64,000 nt of DNA, taken from Bacteroidales bacterium. Its GTDB lineage: Bacteria > Bacteroidota > Bacteroidia > Bacteroidales > UBA932. Positions within the stretch are counted from its first letter, which is position 1, and each line of letters starts with the position of its first letter. A program made the position numbers and the translations under genes. The notes below the pieces were generated by a model, which was given only the letters and a program-made list of their open reading frames with translations, was not told where the DNA came from and did no database searches. Below are positions 34,067 to 42,991 of this stretch, piece by piece. The stretch lies in the NCBI GenBank assembly GCA_020026275.1, contig JAHHQQ010000001.1, positions 186,001 to 250,000 of the forward strand, written 5' to 3'.

Positions 34067-36001
34067 TTAATAAAGTCTCAAGAATACCTCGATGGCCTGA
34101 TATTCAGCCATACCCAATTCATTGTACAGATGCGCTGTGTTCTGCGTCCTTTCTTCTGCTCTTTCCCAGAACTCACGTGGGTCGTCACCAGGAAACGGAA
34201 CAATGTCTTTCTGTGAAAGGTGACGATAGATGGCATGACGTTTCTTGATCAGTTCTGCAGGACTGAGTGGAACGGCCATATCAACACGACCCAATTCCCA
34301 TTCCATCCATGCGCCACGATATAACCACACACTGGTATTTTCGAGCCAGTCCTCTCCTTCAGCCTTCAATTGCTCAAGAGCCTCCAAAGCAGCTTCCGTG
34401 CAAACTCTATGAGTACCATGAGGATCTGCCAAATCACCTGCCATATAAACCTGGTCGGGACGGACTTCCTTGATCAGATTCTTGATAATATCCACGTCCA
34501 CTTGAGTACGAGGCAACTTGGACACACCGCCAGACTCATAAAAAGGCAAATTCAGAAAATGAGCGTTGGTCTCTTCCTTCAAGCCAAAGGAGCGGACAGC
34601 ACCACGGGCTTCACTGCGACGGATAGCCGCCTTGATATCCAAAAGTTCTCTTGGTTCGGCACATCCCACTTTCTTGGAATCAATCAGCGCCTTCACTTCT
34701 GCCCTTCTGTCCTCATAGCCAAGCTGGCAAGCGGCATCCATATGCTGATAAACCACGTCATCGTGAACAGCCACATCACCGGATGTCTCATATGCGACAT
34801 GTACATCATGTCCTTGTTCCACTAGCCTGATGAAAGTTCCTCCCATTGAAATGACATCGTCATCTGGATGCGGAGAGAAAATAAGCACCCTCTTGGGAAA
34901 AGGAGAAGATTTGACAGGTCTGAATGTATCGTCTGCATTCGGCTTTCCACCAGGCCATCCAGAGATGGTATGCTGAAGATCATTGAACACATTGATGTTG
35001 ATCTTGTCATACTCTCCGTAGATTTCCAGCAACTCGCCCAAAGAATTCTCAAGATAATCACTCTGAGACAATTTGAGGATTGGCTTATGAACTCTCTGGC
35101 AAAGCCAGACCACAGCCTTCCTGACAAACTTAGGCGTCCACTCACAAGGGCCCACCATCCATGGAGACTCCACTCTGGTCAACAATTCTGCTGCCGTTTC
35201 ATCTGCATAGAGGGTGACATTGTTATGTTTCTGGAAATAAGAGGCTGGACAATCAGAAGAAAGTTCCCCTTCTGCTATTCTCTTGACAATATTGGCCTTG
35301 TCTTCACCCCACGCCATCAAAATGATACGTTTGGCGGACATCAAAGTATCGATGCCAAGTGTAATGGCAGATTTCGGAGTGTTCCTCATATCCCTGTTGA
35401 AGTCTTTGACCAGTCTTTTTCTTGTCTGATAGGAAATGAGAGTGGTACGGGTGCAGCTGTTCTCGGCAACACCTACCTCATTGAAGGCAACTTCTCCTTT
35501 GGTACCGAAGCCACCCACAAACAAATCAAGATTTCTGGACTTCCTGTCAAATTCATCACAATAGTCAGAAACCTCGTCCCCAGAAACATTTGTATCCGGT
35601 ATGAATATATTTTCAGATGGAATATCTATTTTAGAAAGAAGACACTCCCTAAGAGTCTTGTTCTTGGACTCTGCCGCTGTGGATGGCTCCGGATAATATT
35701 CACATGCAGAGATAATCTCTACATTTTTGAAAGACACCTTGCCTGCCTCATAAAGCTTCACAAGTTCCGGATAGATTGCCATCAGTGATTTTCCAGTAGA
35801 AAATCCCAATTTGAACTTCAATCCAAGATTTGCTGATTCAGATTCCTTGATGGATTTCACGATGCTTTCAGCAATCGTACGTCCTGCATCTGCCGTATCT
35901 GCAAAGATTTCAGTCCTGATCTTTTCAAAACTGTGGAGGATACCCTTGGGAAGGTTTTTCTCAATCAGACCCCCATCTTTTGGTAATGTAAAGTGCTTCA
36001 T
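34067..36001 (-). CDS. NagB-like (catalytically degenerate) / PIG-L deacetylase fusion
   Basis: The 644-residue protein joins a NagB-fold domain (about residues 1-290) to a PIG-L/LmbE deacetylase domain (about 365-640). The deacetylase is intact, with HPDDD at residues 378-382 and a second metal motif in ADPHGTHRV. In the NagB part the residues equivalent to D72, D141 and H143 are C100, K168 and E170 (ISACEYYPEP, GGFGTKGEVAFNE), so deamination is unlikely; the fold still may bind a hexosamine phosphate. Database annotation of relatives as plain glucosamine-6-phosphate deaminase is probably wrong in function. I expect a sugar N-deacetylase with a sensor/docking domain. It follows the LacI gene by 40 bp and precedes true nagB. 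Confidence 0.85.
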   Translation of the reverse strand: MKHFTLPKDGGLIEKNLPKGILHSFEKIRTEIFADTADAGRTIAESIVKSIKESESANLGLKFKLGFSTGKSLMAIYPELVKLYEAGKVSFKNVEIISACEYYPEPSTAAESKNKTLRECLLSKIDIPSENIFIPDTNVSGDEVSDYCDEFDRKSRNLDLFVGGFGTKGEVAFNEVGVAENSCTRTTLISYQTRKRLVKDFNRDMRNTPKSAITLGIDTLMSAKRIILMAWGEDKANIVKRIAEGELSSDCPASYFQKHNNVTLYADETAAELLTRVESPWMVGPCEWTPKFVRKAVVWLCQRVHKPILKLSQSDYLENSLGELLEIYGEYDKININVFNDLQHTISGWPGGKPNADDTFRPVKSSPFPKRVLIFSPHPDDDVISMGGTFIRLVEQGHDVHVAYETSGDVAVHDDVVYQHMDAACQLGYEDRRAEVKALIDSKKVGCAEPRELLDIKAAIRRSEARGAVRSFGLKEETNAHFLNLPFYESGGVSKLPRTQVDVDIIKNLIKEVRPDQVYMAGDLADPHGTHRVCTEAALEALEQLKAEGEDWLENTSVWLYRGAWMEWELGRVDMAVPLSPAELIKKRHAIYRHLSQKDIVPFPGDDPREFWERAEERTQNTAHLYNELGMAEYQAIEVFLRLY

Positions 36002-36041
36002 TTTTTATATTGCGCTATTAGTTGTTTCGACATTACAGAAT

Positions 36042-37064
36042 TCATTTCTTCTGTGTGGATCCTCCGACAATCAATTTTGGAGTCAGTACAATCTCTTCAC
36101 TTGGTTTGCCCTTTATCATGTCCACCAACACATCCACCGATTTCTCTCCCAACTGTCTGAGAGGTTGCACAATATGCGTGACCGTTGTCTCATACAGACT
36201 ATAGATGTCACTTTCGTCAAATCCGACAATCGCTATATCCTGTGGAATTTTCAGCTTGAGTTTTTTTATAGCGGACAGAGCGAGCGCTGATAGTGTATAA
36301 GTTGGCAGGAACATGCCATCTACGCCTCTCTCTACAGCATCCTTGATAATCTTCTCTACATCTCTGGCAGACTCTCCATAGGAAGTATAGTGAATCTTCA
36401 CTTTATCATACAAATCCCTCTTCATCATCGCTTCGCGATAACCTTTCTCTCTTTCTGAAAGACTGGAAATGCTCAAATTATATGAAATCATCTCGATATT
36501 GCTGTATCCATTATCCAACAATTCATTGGTCGCCATAGCACCGGCTTCTCTATCATTGAGGAGAACTTTTCCCACTCCCTTCATTGTTTCAATGTTCCTG
36601 TCCAGCAAGACAACTGGCACCCTGGCATCCAATGCTTTCTGGATAGCCGCCTCACTACCTGCACAAGGAGCTACTATCACACCATCGATATTGTGCGCCA
36701 AAACGGCATCCATTGTATGATCCAGTTTGGTCGCTTTCTCGTCTGAGCTGGCAAAGAATACTGTATAGCCGAACTCCTGCGCACGATCCTCCACACAACG
36801 GGAGATTCCTGCAAAAAATTTATTGGAAATGTCATTCGGGATGACAGCTATAGAATTAGACTTTCCGCTTCGTAGGGATGCCGCTGCAAAATTTCTCCTA
36901 TAACCTAAACGCTGGGCCACCTGAAGAACTCTCTTCGCTGTATTAGGATTTACAGGACAGTCCAGATTGCCCTCACTATCTCTTTTGGCATTCATTACAA
37001 AAGAGACCAATGTGACAGAAACATTTGCTTCACGCGCCACGTCGCGAATCGTAACTCTTTTCAT
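36042..37064 (-). CDS. LacI-family transcriptional regulator
   Basis: The 340-residue regulator has a helix-turn-helix at residues 3-25 (VTIRDVAREANVSVTLVSFVMN), a hinge region (AAASLRSGKSN) and a periplasmic-binding-protein-like effector domain with a C-terminal IVGFDESDIYSLYETTVTHI. Compared with E. coli LacI the segment after the HTH is lengthened (AKRDSEGNLDCPVNPNTAKR), a feature seen in many Bacteroidetes members. It heads the cluster with the fusion protein, nagB and transketolase, and probably controls it in response to a sugar or sugar phosphate. Operators were not identified. Confidence 0.9.
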   Translation of the reverse strand: MKRVTIRDVAREANVSVTLVSFVMNAKRDSEGNLDCPVNPNTAKRVLQVAQRLGYRRNFAAASLRSGKSNSIAVIPNDISNKFFAGISRCVEDRAQEFGYTVFFASSDEKATKLDHTMDAVLAHNIDGVIVAPCAGSEAAIQKALDARVPVVLLDRNIETMKGVGKVLLNDREAGAMATNELLDNGYSNIEMISYNLSISSLSEREKGYREAMMKRDLYDKVKIHYTSYGESARDVEKIIKDAVERGVDGMFLPTYTLSALALSAIKKLKLKIPQDIAIVGFDESDIYSLYETTVTHIVQPLRQLGEKSVDVLVDMIKGKPSEEIVLTPKLIVGGSTQKK

Positions 37065-37255
37065 AACTAAATTTTTATCTATTCAATCGAGCATCACCAA
37101 GATAAAACCTTCGAATATATCACTACACCTGAAGATTTTGGAAAGCCCTATAGTTCTCTTGCGTTTAGCCCTTTTTTACACAATCAATACGCAAGATAGT
37201 AAAAATACCAATCATTTGAAATAAAAAGAACCATCATTTTGAATAATCCCCAAAT

Positions 37256-37286
37256 GGCTTCTGGATATATTTTCCATCCAGAAGCC
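37256..37286 (-). terminator. hairpin terminator after hppA
   Basis: Eleven-base perfect arms (GGCTTCTGGAT and ATCCAGAAGCC) enclose a 9-base loop, 38 bp beyond the hppA stop. Only a short T-run follows on the minus strand. The rest of the 260-bp gap (37065-37324) is AT-rich and shows no clear TAnnTTTG box for the LacI gene. Confidence 0.6.
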
Positions 37287-37324
37287 CATACATACACTGA
37301 TTACTAAAATATTATGAATATATA

Positions 37325-39502
37325 TCAACAATGCAGAAGTACAGTCAGTCCTGCCATGACAATAGACACCATACTCATCAACTTGATGAGTATGTTCAAT
37401 GAAGGACCGGAGGTGTCCTTGAATGGATCACCGACGGTGTCTCCTACAATAGTCGCCTTATGAGATTCTGAGTTCTTGCCGCCAAAATGACCTTCTTCCA
37501 CATATTTCTTGGCATTGTCCCAGGCGCCGCCGGAATTGGCCAAGAAAATGGCCAATACAAAACCAGCACCCAAACCTCCGGCAAGCAAACCGATGACACC
37601 GGCAGGCCCTAGAAGAAGTCCTGTGAGAACAGGAACAACAATGGCCAATATAGATGGAGCCAGCATTTCTTTCTGAGCGGCAAGCGTAGAAATTTGTACA
37701 CAACTTTTATAGTCAGGTCTCTGTCTACCTTCCAAGATACCGGCAATTTCTTTGAACTGACGACGCACCTCCACTACCATCTTCTGTGCCGCACGGCCAA
37801 CTGCATTCATGGTCATTCCACAAAACAGGAAGGCCATCATGGAACCGATAAAGATACCGGCCAGCACCACTGGATTCATCAAGGTAACATTGAAATAATC
37901 TACCATATCAGGAATCGTCGCCTGAGTAATATCTGGAATACCCGACAATTCCTTGCCAAGCGCGTGCAGGGCAATCTTGATTTCTTCTATATAAGAAGCA
38001 AGCAGGGCAAGAGCAGTCAAAGCGGCAGACCCAATGGCAAAGCCTTTTCCTGTTGCCGCAGTCGTATTGCCTAGAGCATCCAAAACATCGGTACGCTCAC
38101 GCACCATCGGCTCCAGTTCACTCATCTGAGCATTGCCACCCGCATTGTCCGCAATCGGTCCATATGCATCGGTAGCCAAGGTAATGCCCAAGGTTGACAA
38201 CATACCAACTGCAGCGATACTGATACCATACAAACCTATACCCAAAGACGAAACATCAAATGAGAACTCTGTCGCAAAAGCATAAGACAGCAAGATGGCA
38301 ACAACAATTGTGACAACTGGGACTGCCGTAGAAATCATACCCAGACCGACCCCTCCGATAACGACAGTTGCAGGACCTGTTTTCGCGCTTTCCGCCAATT
38401 TCCGGGTTGGTTTATAGGAATGGGAAGTATAATATTCTGTTGCTTTTCCAATGATGACACCTGCCAGCAAACCTGTAATGACGGACAAAGACATCTGCCA
38501 CCAGTTCTCGAAGCCCAGCAGAAAGAAGATGCCAAAAGTCAGCACACCGATGAGAGCAGCGCTGAGGTTGGTGCCCACATTCAATGATTTGAGCAGGGAC
38601 ATAAGATCCGCCCCGTCTTTGGTTCTGACCACAAAGATTCCGACAAGGGAAACAATCACGCCGATGGCGGCAATTATCATTGGGGCGAAAATCGCCTTGG
38701 TCTGCAAGGCAGTGTCTCCGAAGAAGGCAGATGCACCCAGCGCCATCGTTGCCAGGATGGAACCGCAATAAGACTCATACAAGTCAGCACCCATACCTGC
38801 CACGTCACCCACATTGTCACCCACGTTGTCAGCTATGGTTGCCGGATTGCGTGGGTCATCTTCTGGAATATTCGCTTCAACCTTACCCACAATATCTGCG
38901 CCGACATCTGCCGCCTTGGTATAGATACCGCCACCGACACGGGCAAACAATGCTTGCGTGGAAGCGCCCATGCCAAATGTGAGCATCGTAGTTGTAATGA
39001 CGACGAGTTTCTGGCCTGCATCTGGATTGTCGACAAAGGCATTGAGCACTAGCCACCAGATGGAAATGTCCAGCAGTCCAAGGCCGACCACGGTCAATCC
39101 CATGACAGCACCGGAACGGAAGGCGAGTTTAAGTCCCGAATTGAGAGAACGCGACACAGCATTTGCAGTTCGGGCTGAAGCATATGTCGCCGTCTTCATG
39201 CCGATAAAACCTGCAAGTGCGGAAAAGAAACCTCCTGTCAAGAAAGCAAACGGCACCCATGGATTTTGTACTTTGAAACCGTATGCGAGAATCGCGAAAA
39301 AAATAGCCAGCACCACAAAGACAATGGAAACAATTTTATATTGCTGTTTCAGATAGGCCATTGCACCCTCTCTGACATACTGTGCTATTTCCCTCATTGT
39401 AACAGATCCCTCACTTTCCTTCATCATCTGATGAAAGAAAAACCATGCGAAAAACAGTGCGATAACAGCCGCTGCCGGCACCAGATAAAATAGATAATCC
39501 AT
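37325..39502 (-). CDS. hppA: membrane-bound ion-translocating pyrophosphatase, K+-dependent type
   Basis: This sixteen-helix pump uses pyrophosphate hydrolysis to move H+ or Na+ across the membrane. The catalytic motif DVGADIVGKVE lies at residues 199-209, followed by DDPRNPATIADNVGDNVGD. The segment GNTTAATGKGFAIGS (residues 478-492) has Ala and Gly where K+-independent enzymes have Lys and Thr, so it belongs to the K+-requiring class. The Glu in DLYESYCGS (E243) is placed as in Na+-pumping members, which suggests, without proving, Na+ transport. Length 725 aa is typical. It has a promoter at 39573-39602 with an inverted repeat over the start point. Confidence 0.95.
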   Translation of the reverse strand: MDYLFYLVPAAAVIALFFAWFFFHQMMKESEGSVTMREIAQYVREGAMAYLKQQYKIVSIVFVVLAIFFAILAYGFKVQNPWVPFAFLTGGFFSALAGFIGMKTATYASARTANAVSRSLNSGLKLAFRSGAVMGLTVVGLGLLDISIWWLVLNAFVDNPDAGQKLVVITTTMLTFGMGASTQALFARVGGGIYTKAADVGADIVGKVEANIPEDDPRNPATIADNVGDNVGDVAGMGADLYESYCGSILATMALGASAFFGDTALQTKAIFAPMIIAAIGVIVSLVGIFVVRTKDGADLMSLLKSLNVGTNLSAALIGVLTFGIFFLLGFENWWQMSLSVITGLLAGVIIGKATEYYTSHSYKPTRKLAESAKTGPATVVIGGVGLGMISTAVPVVTIVVAILLSYAFATEFSFDVSSLGIGLYGISIAAVGMLSTLGITLATDAYGPIADNAGGNAQMSELEPMVRERTDVLDALGNTTAATGKGFAIGSAALTALALLASYIEEIKIALHALGKELSGIPDITQATIPDMVDYFNVTLMNPVVLAGIFIGSMMAFLFCGMTMNAVGRAAQKMVVEVRRQFKEIAGILEGRQRPDYKSCVQISTLAAQKEMLAPSILAIVVPVLTGLLLGPAGVIGLLAGGLGAGFVLAIFLANSGGAWDNAKKYVEEGHFGGKNSESHKATIVGDTVGDPFKDTSGPSLNILIKLMSMVSIVMAGLTVLLHC

Positions 39503-39541
39503 ACTGTTTGTTATTTTACGAAATACTATATAACGTTTTAG

Positions 39542-39573
39542 GTTTTCAAACCGAAAGTCATTGGTTTGAAAAC
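39542..39573. promoter_or_regulatory. operator-like inverted repeat at the hppA transcription start
   Basis: Perfect 11-base arms GTTTTCAAACC and GGTTTGAAAAC enclose 10 bases. The repeat begins at the last base of the -7 box and covers the predicted start point, a position typical of repressor operators. A role as RNA hairpin at the 5' end of the message is the alternative. Confidence 0.55.
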
Positions 39574-39602
39574 AAAATTAGTAAAATTTATCATTTGACA
39601 AA
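39573..39602 (-). promoter_or_regulatory. promoter of hppA
   Basis: Minus-strand TTTG (39602-39599), 18 bases, TAATTTTG (39580-39573). The predicted start is near 39567, about 65 bases upstream of the ATG at 39502. Confidence 0.6.
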
Positions 39603-39616
39603 CAGAAATGCACAAA

Positions 39617-39648
39617 AAAAGAGGCGTTCCATCAGGAACACCTCTTTT
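39617..39648 (-). terminator. terminator of the ribosomal protein operon
   Basis: A 14-bp stem (39617-39630 with 39635-39648, one G-U pair) encloses ATCA and ends on the minus strand in a run of seven Ts. It lies 20 bp after the rplQ stop. Confidence 0.93.
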
Positions 39649-39667
39649 CCTCATTATTGTAGATAGA

Positions 39668-40147
39668 TTACTCTGCTTTTGGAGCTTCTTCAGCCTGTGC
39701 CTCGGCTACTGGAGCCTCTGCTTTCTTTGCACGGCTACGACGAGTTGTCTTCTTGGCCTCTTTCTTAGGAGCTGCGGAAAGAGCTGCCTCGTTGAAATCA
39801 ACGAACTCGATAAGAGCCATTTCAGCACCGTCACCCTGACGGAAACCAGTGTGAAGGACACGGAGGTATCCACCTGGACGATTTGCGATCTTAGGTGCAA
39901 TTGTGCGGAAGAGCTCAGTAACAGCCTCTTTATTCTTGAGGTAGCTGAAAACTACACGACGGGAATGAGTTGAGTCATCCTTGGATTTAGTAACGAGTGG
40001 TTCAAGATATCTCTTGAGAGCCTTTGCCTTAGCCACTGTCGTATTGATTCTCTTATGACGAACAAGAGAGACAGACATATTTGCAAGCAGTGCATTGCGA
40101 TGGCCAGCCTGACGTCCAAGGTGATTAATTGCTTTATTGTGCCTCAT
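39668..40147 (-). CDS. rplQ: 50S ribosomal protein L17
   Basis: This 23S rRNA-binding protein has 159 aa. The conserved start MRHNKAINHLGRQAGHRNAL and the motif NRPGGYLRVLHTGFRQGDGA are complete. Beyond the usual end there is a tail of about 40 residues rich in Ala, Lys and Glu (about residues 120-159), a Bacteroidetes-type extension with no known function. It is the last gene of the rplP-rplQ transcript, 2 bp after rpoA. Confidence 0.97.
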   Translation of the reverse strand: MRHNKAINHLGRQAGHRNALLANMSVSLVRHKRINTTVAKAKALKRYLEPLVTKSKDDSTHSRRVVFSYLKNKEAVTELFRTIAPKIANRPGGYLRVLHTGFRQGDGAEMALIEFVDFNEAALSAAPKKEAKKTTRRSRAKKAEAPVAEAQAEEAPKAE

Positions 40148-40149
40148 GA

Positions 40150-41157
40150 TTATACGTTCTTTTTCTTAGGTTCAATATTATATTTCCTGACATCCATTCC
40201 AAATGACAATTTCATTTTCTCCACGAGAATGTCAATCTCATTGAGTGACTTCTTGCCAAAGTTTCTGAGTTTCATCAACTCTGCCTTTGAATAAGAAACC
40301 AAGTCAGCGAAGGTGTCGATGTCTGCAGCTTTCAGGCAGTTGTATGCTCTGACAGTAAGACCCATATCTGACAACTTGGTCAGAAGGATGTGTCTGATGC
40401 GCAGTGACTCTTCGTCCAACTCCTTGGAATCAGCCTCGATGGCGCTTTCAAGGGTCAATTTCTTGTCATCAGTGAACAACATGAAATGGTAAATGAGAAT
40501 GTTTGCAGCCTCCTGCAAAGCCAGATTCGGAGAGATGGAGCCATCGGTCTCGATCTCCAAATTCAGCTTCTCATAGTCAGTCTTCTGCTCTACACGCCAG
40601 TTTTCAACTTTCCAGTTGACATTGCGGATTGGGGTATAGATTGCATCGATAGGAATCAGACCGATCTCAGCATTCTCATCCCTTCTCTCATCAGCTGGAA
40701 CGAAACCACGGCCTTTGGTGATTGTAAGTTCAATCTCCAATTTTACAGATGGCTCCAATGTGCAGATGTGCAACTCAGGATTAAGCACCTTAAAAGAAGA
40801 CAATCCTTTTGAGATATGCTCTGCAGTAAACTCCTGTTTACCACTGATAGTGATATTTGCTGTCTCTGTATCAACAGAATCCACCATCCTCTTCAATCTT
40901 ACTTGTTTAAGATTTAAGATAATGTCCTGCATACCCTCGATAACTCCAGGGATGGTCGCGAATTCCTGATCCACACCTGAAATCTTGATCGAGCTGATAG
41001 CAAAACCTTCCAGAGAAGAGATAAGAATGCGACGAAGAGCATTACCAATAGTCTGACCATATCCAGGCTCAAGTGGTCTGAATTCGAAGCGACCAACGGT
41101 GTCTGTTCCTTCGAGCATTATAACCTCGTCTGGTTTCTGAAATGCTAAGATTGCCAT
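40150..41157 (-). CDS. rpoA: RNA polymerase alpha subunit
   Basis: Alpha dimerises through its N-terminal domain (FEFRPLEPGYGQTIGNALRR, about residue 24) to start polymerase assembly. The C-terminal domain (about residues 255-325) has the helix-hairpin-helix of alpha-CTD, LTVRAYNCLKAADIDTFADL, used for promoter and activator contacts. Length 335 aa is normal. It follows rpsD by 24 bp in the alpha-operon part and precedes rplQ. Confidence 0.98.
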   Translation of the reverse strand: MAILAFQKPDEVIMLEGTDTVGRFEFRPLEPGYGQTIGNALRRILISSLEGFAISSIKISGVDQEFATIPGVIEGMQDIILNLKQVRLKRMVDSVDTETANITISGKQEFTAEHISKGLSSFKVLNPELHICTLEPSVKLEIELTITKGRGFVPADERRDENAEIGLIPIDAIYTPIRNVNWKVENWRVEQKTDYEKLNLEIETDGSISPNLALQEAANILIYHFMLFTDDKKLTLESAIEADSKELDEESLRIRHILLTKLSDMGLTVRAYNCLKAADIDTFADLVSYSKAELMKLRNFGKKSLNEIDILVEKMKLSFGMDVRKYNIEPKKKNV

Positions 41158-41181
41158 AATATTTCTTTTTGGTGTTAATTA

Positions 41182-41787
41182 TTACTTAGAGTAAAGGTCA
41201 ACGATAAGCTGCTCGTTGATATTCTCAGGAATCTCTGCTCTTGTAGGGACATTGAGGAATTTACCGACCAATGTCTTAGCATCGAACTCCAACCATGAAT
41301 ATTTTTTTGCAGAAGCGACACTGTTGGTGATTACTTCCAAGCTCTTTGATCTCTCTCTTACAGCTACAACGTCACCCTGCTTCAAAAGAACGGATGGAAT
41401 GTTGCAGACCTCACCGTTAAGGGTGATGTGACAGTGCAAAACGAGCTGTCTTGCAGCTGCTCTGGTAGGAGCGATACCAAGACGATAGACAATATTGTCA
41501 AGTCTTGATTCAAGAAGGATGATAAGGTTCTCACCTTTCTGTCCAGCCATACGTGAAGCTTTCTCATATGTATTGCGGAACTGTCTTTCAAGAACTCCGT
41601 ACATATATTTGGCCTTCTGTTTCTCTTTCAACTGACTACCGTATTCAGTAGCCTTTCTTGCACGCTTTCTAGCCGGGCCATGCTGTCCTGGAGGAAAACT
41701 TCTTTTCTCAAAGTATTTGTCTGCTCCATAGATAGGTTCGCCGAACTTACGTGCGATTTTGGTACTTGGTCCAATATATCTTGCCAT
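41182..41787 (-). CDS. rpsD: 30S ribosomal protein S4
   Basis: This primary 16S rRNA-binding protein has 201 aa. The S4 RNA-binding domain is at about residues 90-155 (ESRLDNIVYRLGIAPTRAAA, then HITLNGE). The N-terminus lacks the CxxC zinc motif found in some S4 proteins. In E. coli S4 represses its own operon; no equivalent pseudoknot was identified here. Between rpsK and rpoA. Confidence 0.98.
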   Translation of the reverse strand: MARYIGPSTKIARKFGEPIYGADKYFEKRSFPPGQHGPARKRARKATEYGSQLKEKQKAKYMYGVLERQFRNTYEKASRMAGQKGENLIILLESRLDNIVYRLGIAPTRAAARQLVLHCHITLNGEVCNIPSVLLKQGDVVAVRERSKSLEVITNSVASAKKYSWLEFDAKTLVGKFLNVPTRAEIPENINEQLIVDLYSK

Positions 41788-41812
41788 AGTAATTGATCTT
41801 TAAAAATTAAAA

Positions 41813-42202
41813 TTAAACTTTACGACGGCCTTTTGGTCTGCACCCGTTGTGAGGCATTGGTGTCACGTCTACGATTTCAGTCACCTCGATACCAGCATTG
41901 TTGATAGTTCTGATAGCAGACTCTCTACCGGCACCTGGACCTTTCACATACACTTTAACCTTACGTAAACCTGCGTCGAAGGCTGTTTTGGCAGCATCCT
42001 CAGCAGCCACCTGAGCAGCATAAGGAGTGTTCTTCTTAGAACCTCTGAATCCACTCTTTCCTGCTGATGACCAGCTGATAACCTGGCCAACATTGTTGGT
42101 AAGAGCAATGATGACGTTATTGAAGGTTGATGAAATATGAGCTTCACCAGTCGCTTCAACTTTAACGACTCTCTTTTTTGCAGTTGTTGTTTTCTTTGCC
42201 AT
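41813..42202 (-). CDS. rpsK: 30S ribosomal protein S11
   Basis: This 129-residue platform protein of the 30S subunit has the conserved GFRGSKKNTPYAAQVAAEDA and KGPGAGRESAIR segments and the C-terminus PHNGCRPKGRRKV. A lysine-rich N-terminal stretch (AKKTTTAKKRVVKV) is longer than in E. coli. It lies 13 bp after rpsM. Confidence 0.98.
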   Translation of the reverse strand: MAKKTTTAKKRVVKVEATGEAHISSTFNNVIIALTNNVGQVISWSSAGKSGFRGSKKNTPYAAQVAAEDAAKTAFDAGLRKVKVYVKGPGAGRESAIRTINNAGIEVTEIVDVTPMPHNGCRPKGRRKV

Positions 42203-42215
42203 AATTCATCAGTTT

Positions 42216-42593
42216 TTATTTGGTTGCTTTCTTCTTGTTTGCAACAGTCTTCCTCTTTCCCTTTCTTGTACGGGCATTGTTCTTGGTGCTCTGACCACGG
42301 ACAGGAAGACCGATACGATGACGGATTCCTCTGTAGCAACCGATATCCATAAGACGTTTGATGTTCATCTGGACAGTTGAACGAAGTTCACCTTCAATCT
42401 TGTAGTCGCTAGCGATGATTGAACGGATCTTTGCGAGCTGATCATCATCCCATTCGCTAACCTTGGTGTTATAATCGATACCGCAAGCATCAAGAATCTG
42501 TCTAGCTGATGAGCGGCCGATACCGAAGATATAGGTAAGACCTATCTCTCCTCTTTTATTGTTGGGTAAATCAACACCGGCTATTCTTGCCAT
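42216..42593 (-). CDS. rpsM: 30S ribosomal protein S13
   Basis: This 125-residue 30S head protein contacts 5S rRNA/L5 bridge and tRNA. It starts MARIAGVDLPNNKRGEIGLT and contains the helix-two-turn-helix GRSSARQILDACGI and GIRHRIGLPVRGQ. The tail RTRKGKRKTVANKKKATK is basic. It follows rpmJ by 36 bp. Confidence 0.98.
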   Translation of the reverse strand: MARIAGVDLPNNKRGEIGLTYIFGIGRSSARQILDACGIDYNTKVSEWDDDQLAKIRSIIASDYKIEGELRSTVQMNIKRLMDIGCYRGIRHRIGLPVRGQSTKNNARTRKGKRKTVANKKKATK

Positions 42594-42629
42594 AATTTAT
42601 ATTAACTTTATTTGTTATACAACTGAATA

Positions 42630-42746
42630 TTATCCTTGGCGCATTTTGAACTTAGGATTCTTCTTGCAAATCACGTAAAGATGACCTTTACGTCTTACAA
42701 TTTTGCAATCCTCGCTGCGCTTTTTGATGGATGTCTTGATTTTCAT
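42630..42746 (-). CDS. rpmJ: 50S ribosomal protein L36, zinc-site degenerate form
   Basis: A 38-residue reading frame lies between infA and rpsM, in the normal place for rpmJ: MKIKTSIKKR at the start and KKNPKFKMRQG at the end. The zinc ribbon of C+ forms needs C11, C14, C27 and H33; here residue 11 is Ser and 33 is Phe, with C14 and C27 kept, so zinc binding is probably lost (C- type). It starts 13 bp after infA. Confidence 0.95.
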   Translation of the reverse strand: MKIKTSIKKRSEDCKIVRRKGHLYVICKKNPKFKMRQG

Positions 42747-42759
42747 ATTGCAAAAAATT

Positions 42760-42978
42760 TTATTTGTATCTGAAGCAAATGCGTCCTTTGGTCAAATCAT
42801 AAGGTGACATTTCGACCCGAACCCTGTCACCGAGGAGAATATGTATGAAATTCTGCCTCATTTTTCCGGATATATGGGCAAGGATCACGTGTCCGTTCTC
42901 CAGTTCAACTTTGAACATTGCATTAGGAAGTGTCTCTACGATTACTCCATCTTGCTCTATAGCTGCCTGTTTTGACAT
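42760..42978 (-). CDS. infA: translation initiation factor IF-1
   Basis: IF-1 is a 72-residue OB-fold protein that occupies the 30S A site during initiation. MSKQAAIEQDGVIVETLPNA and the conserved GHVILAHISGKMRQNFIHIL and GDRVRVEMSPYDLTKGRI are complete. It follows map by 13 bp within the spc-alpha junction. Confidence 0.98.
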   Translation of the reverse strand: MSKQAAIEQDGVIVETLPNAMFKVELENGHVILAHISGKMRQNFIHILLGDRVRVEMSPYDLTKGRICFRYK

Positions 42979-42991
42979 TTAGAATCTCACT

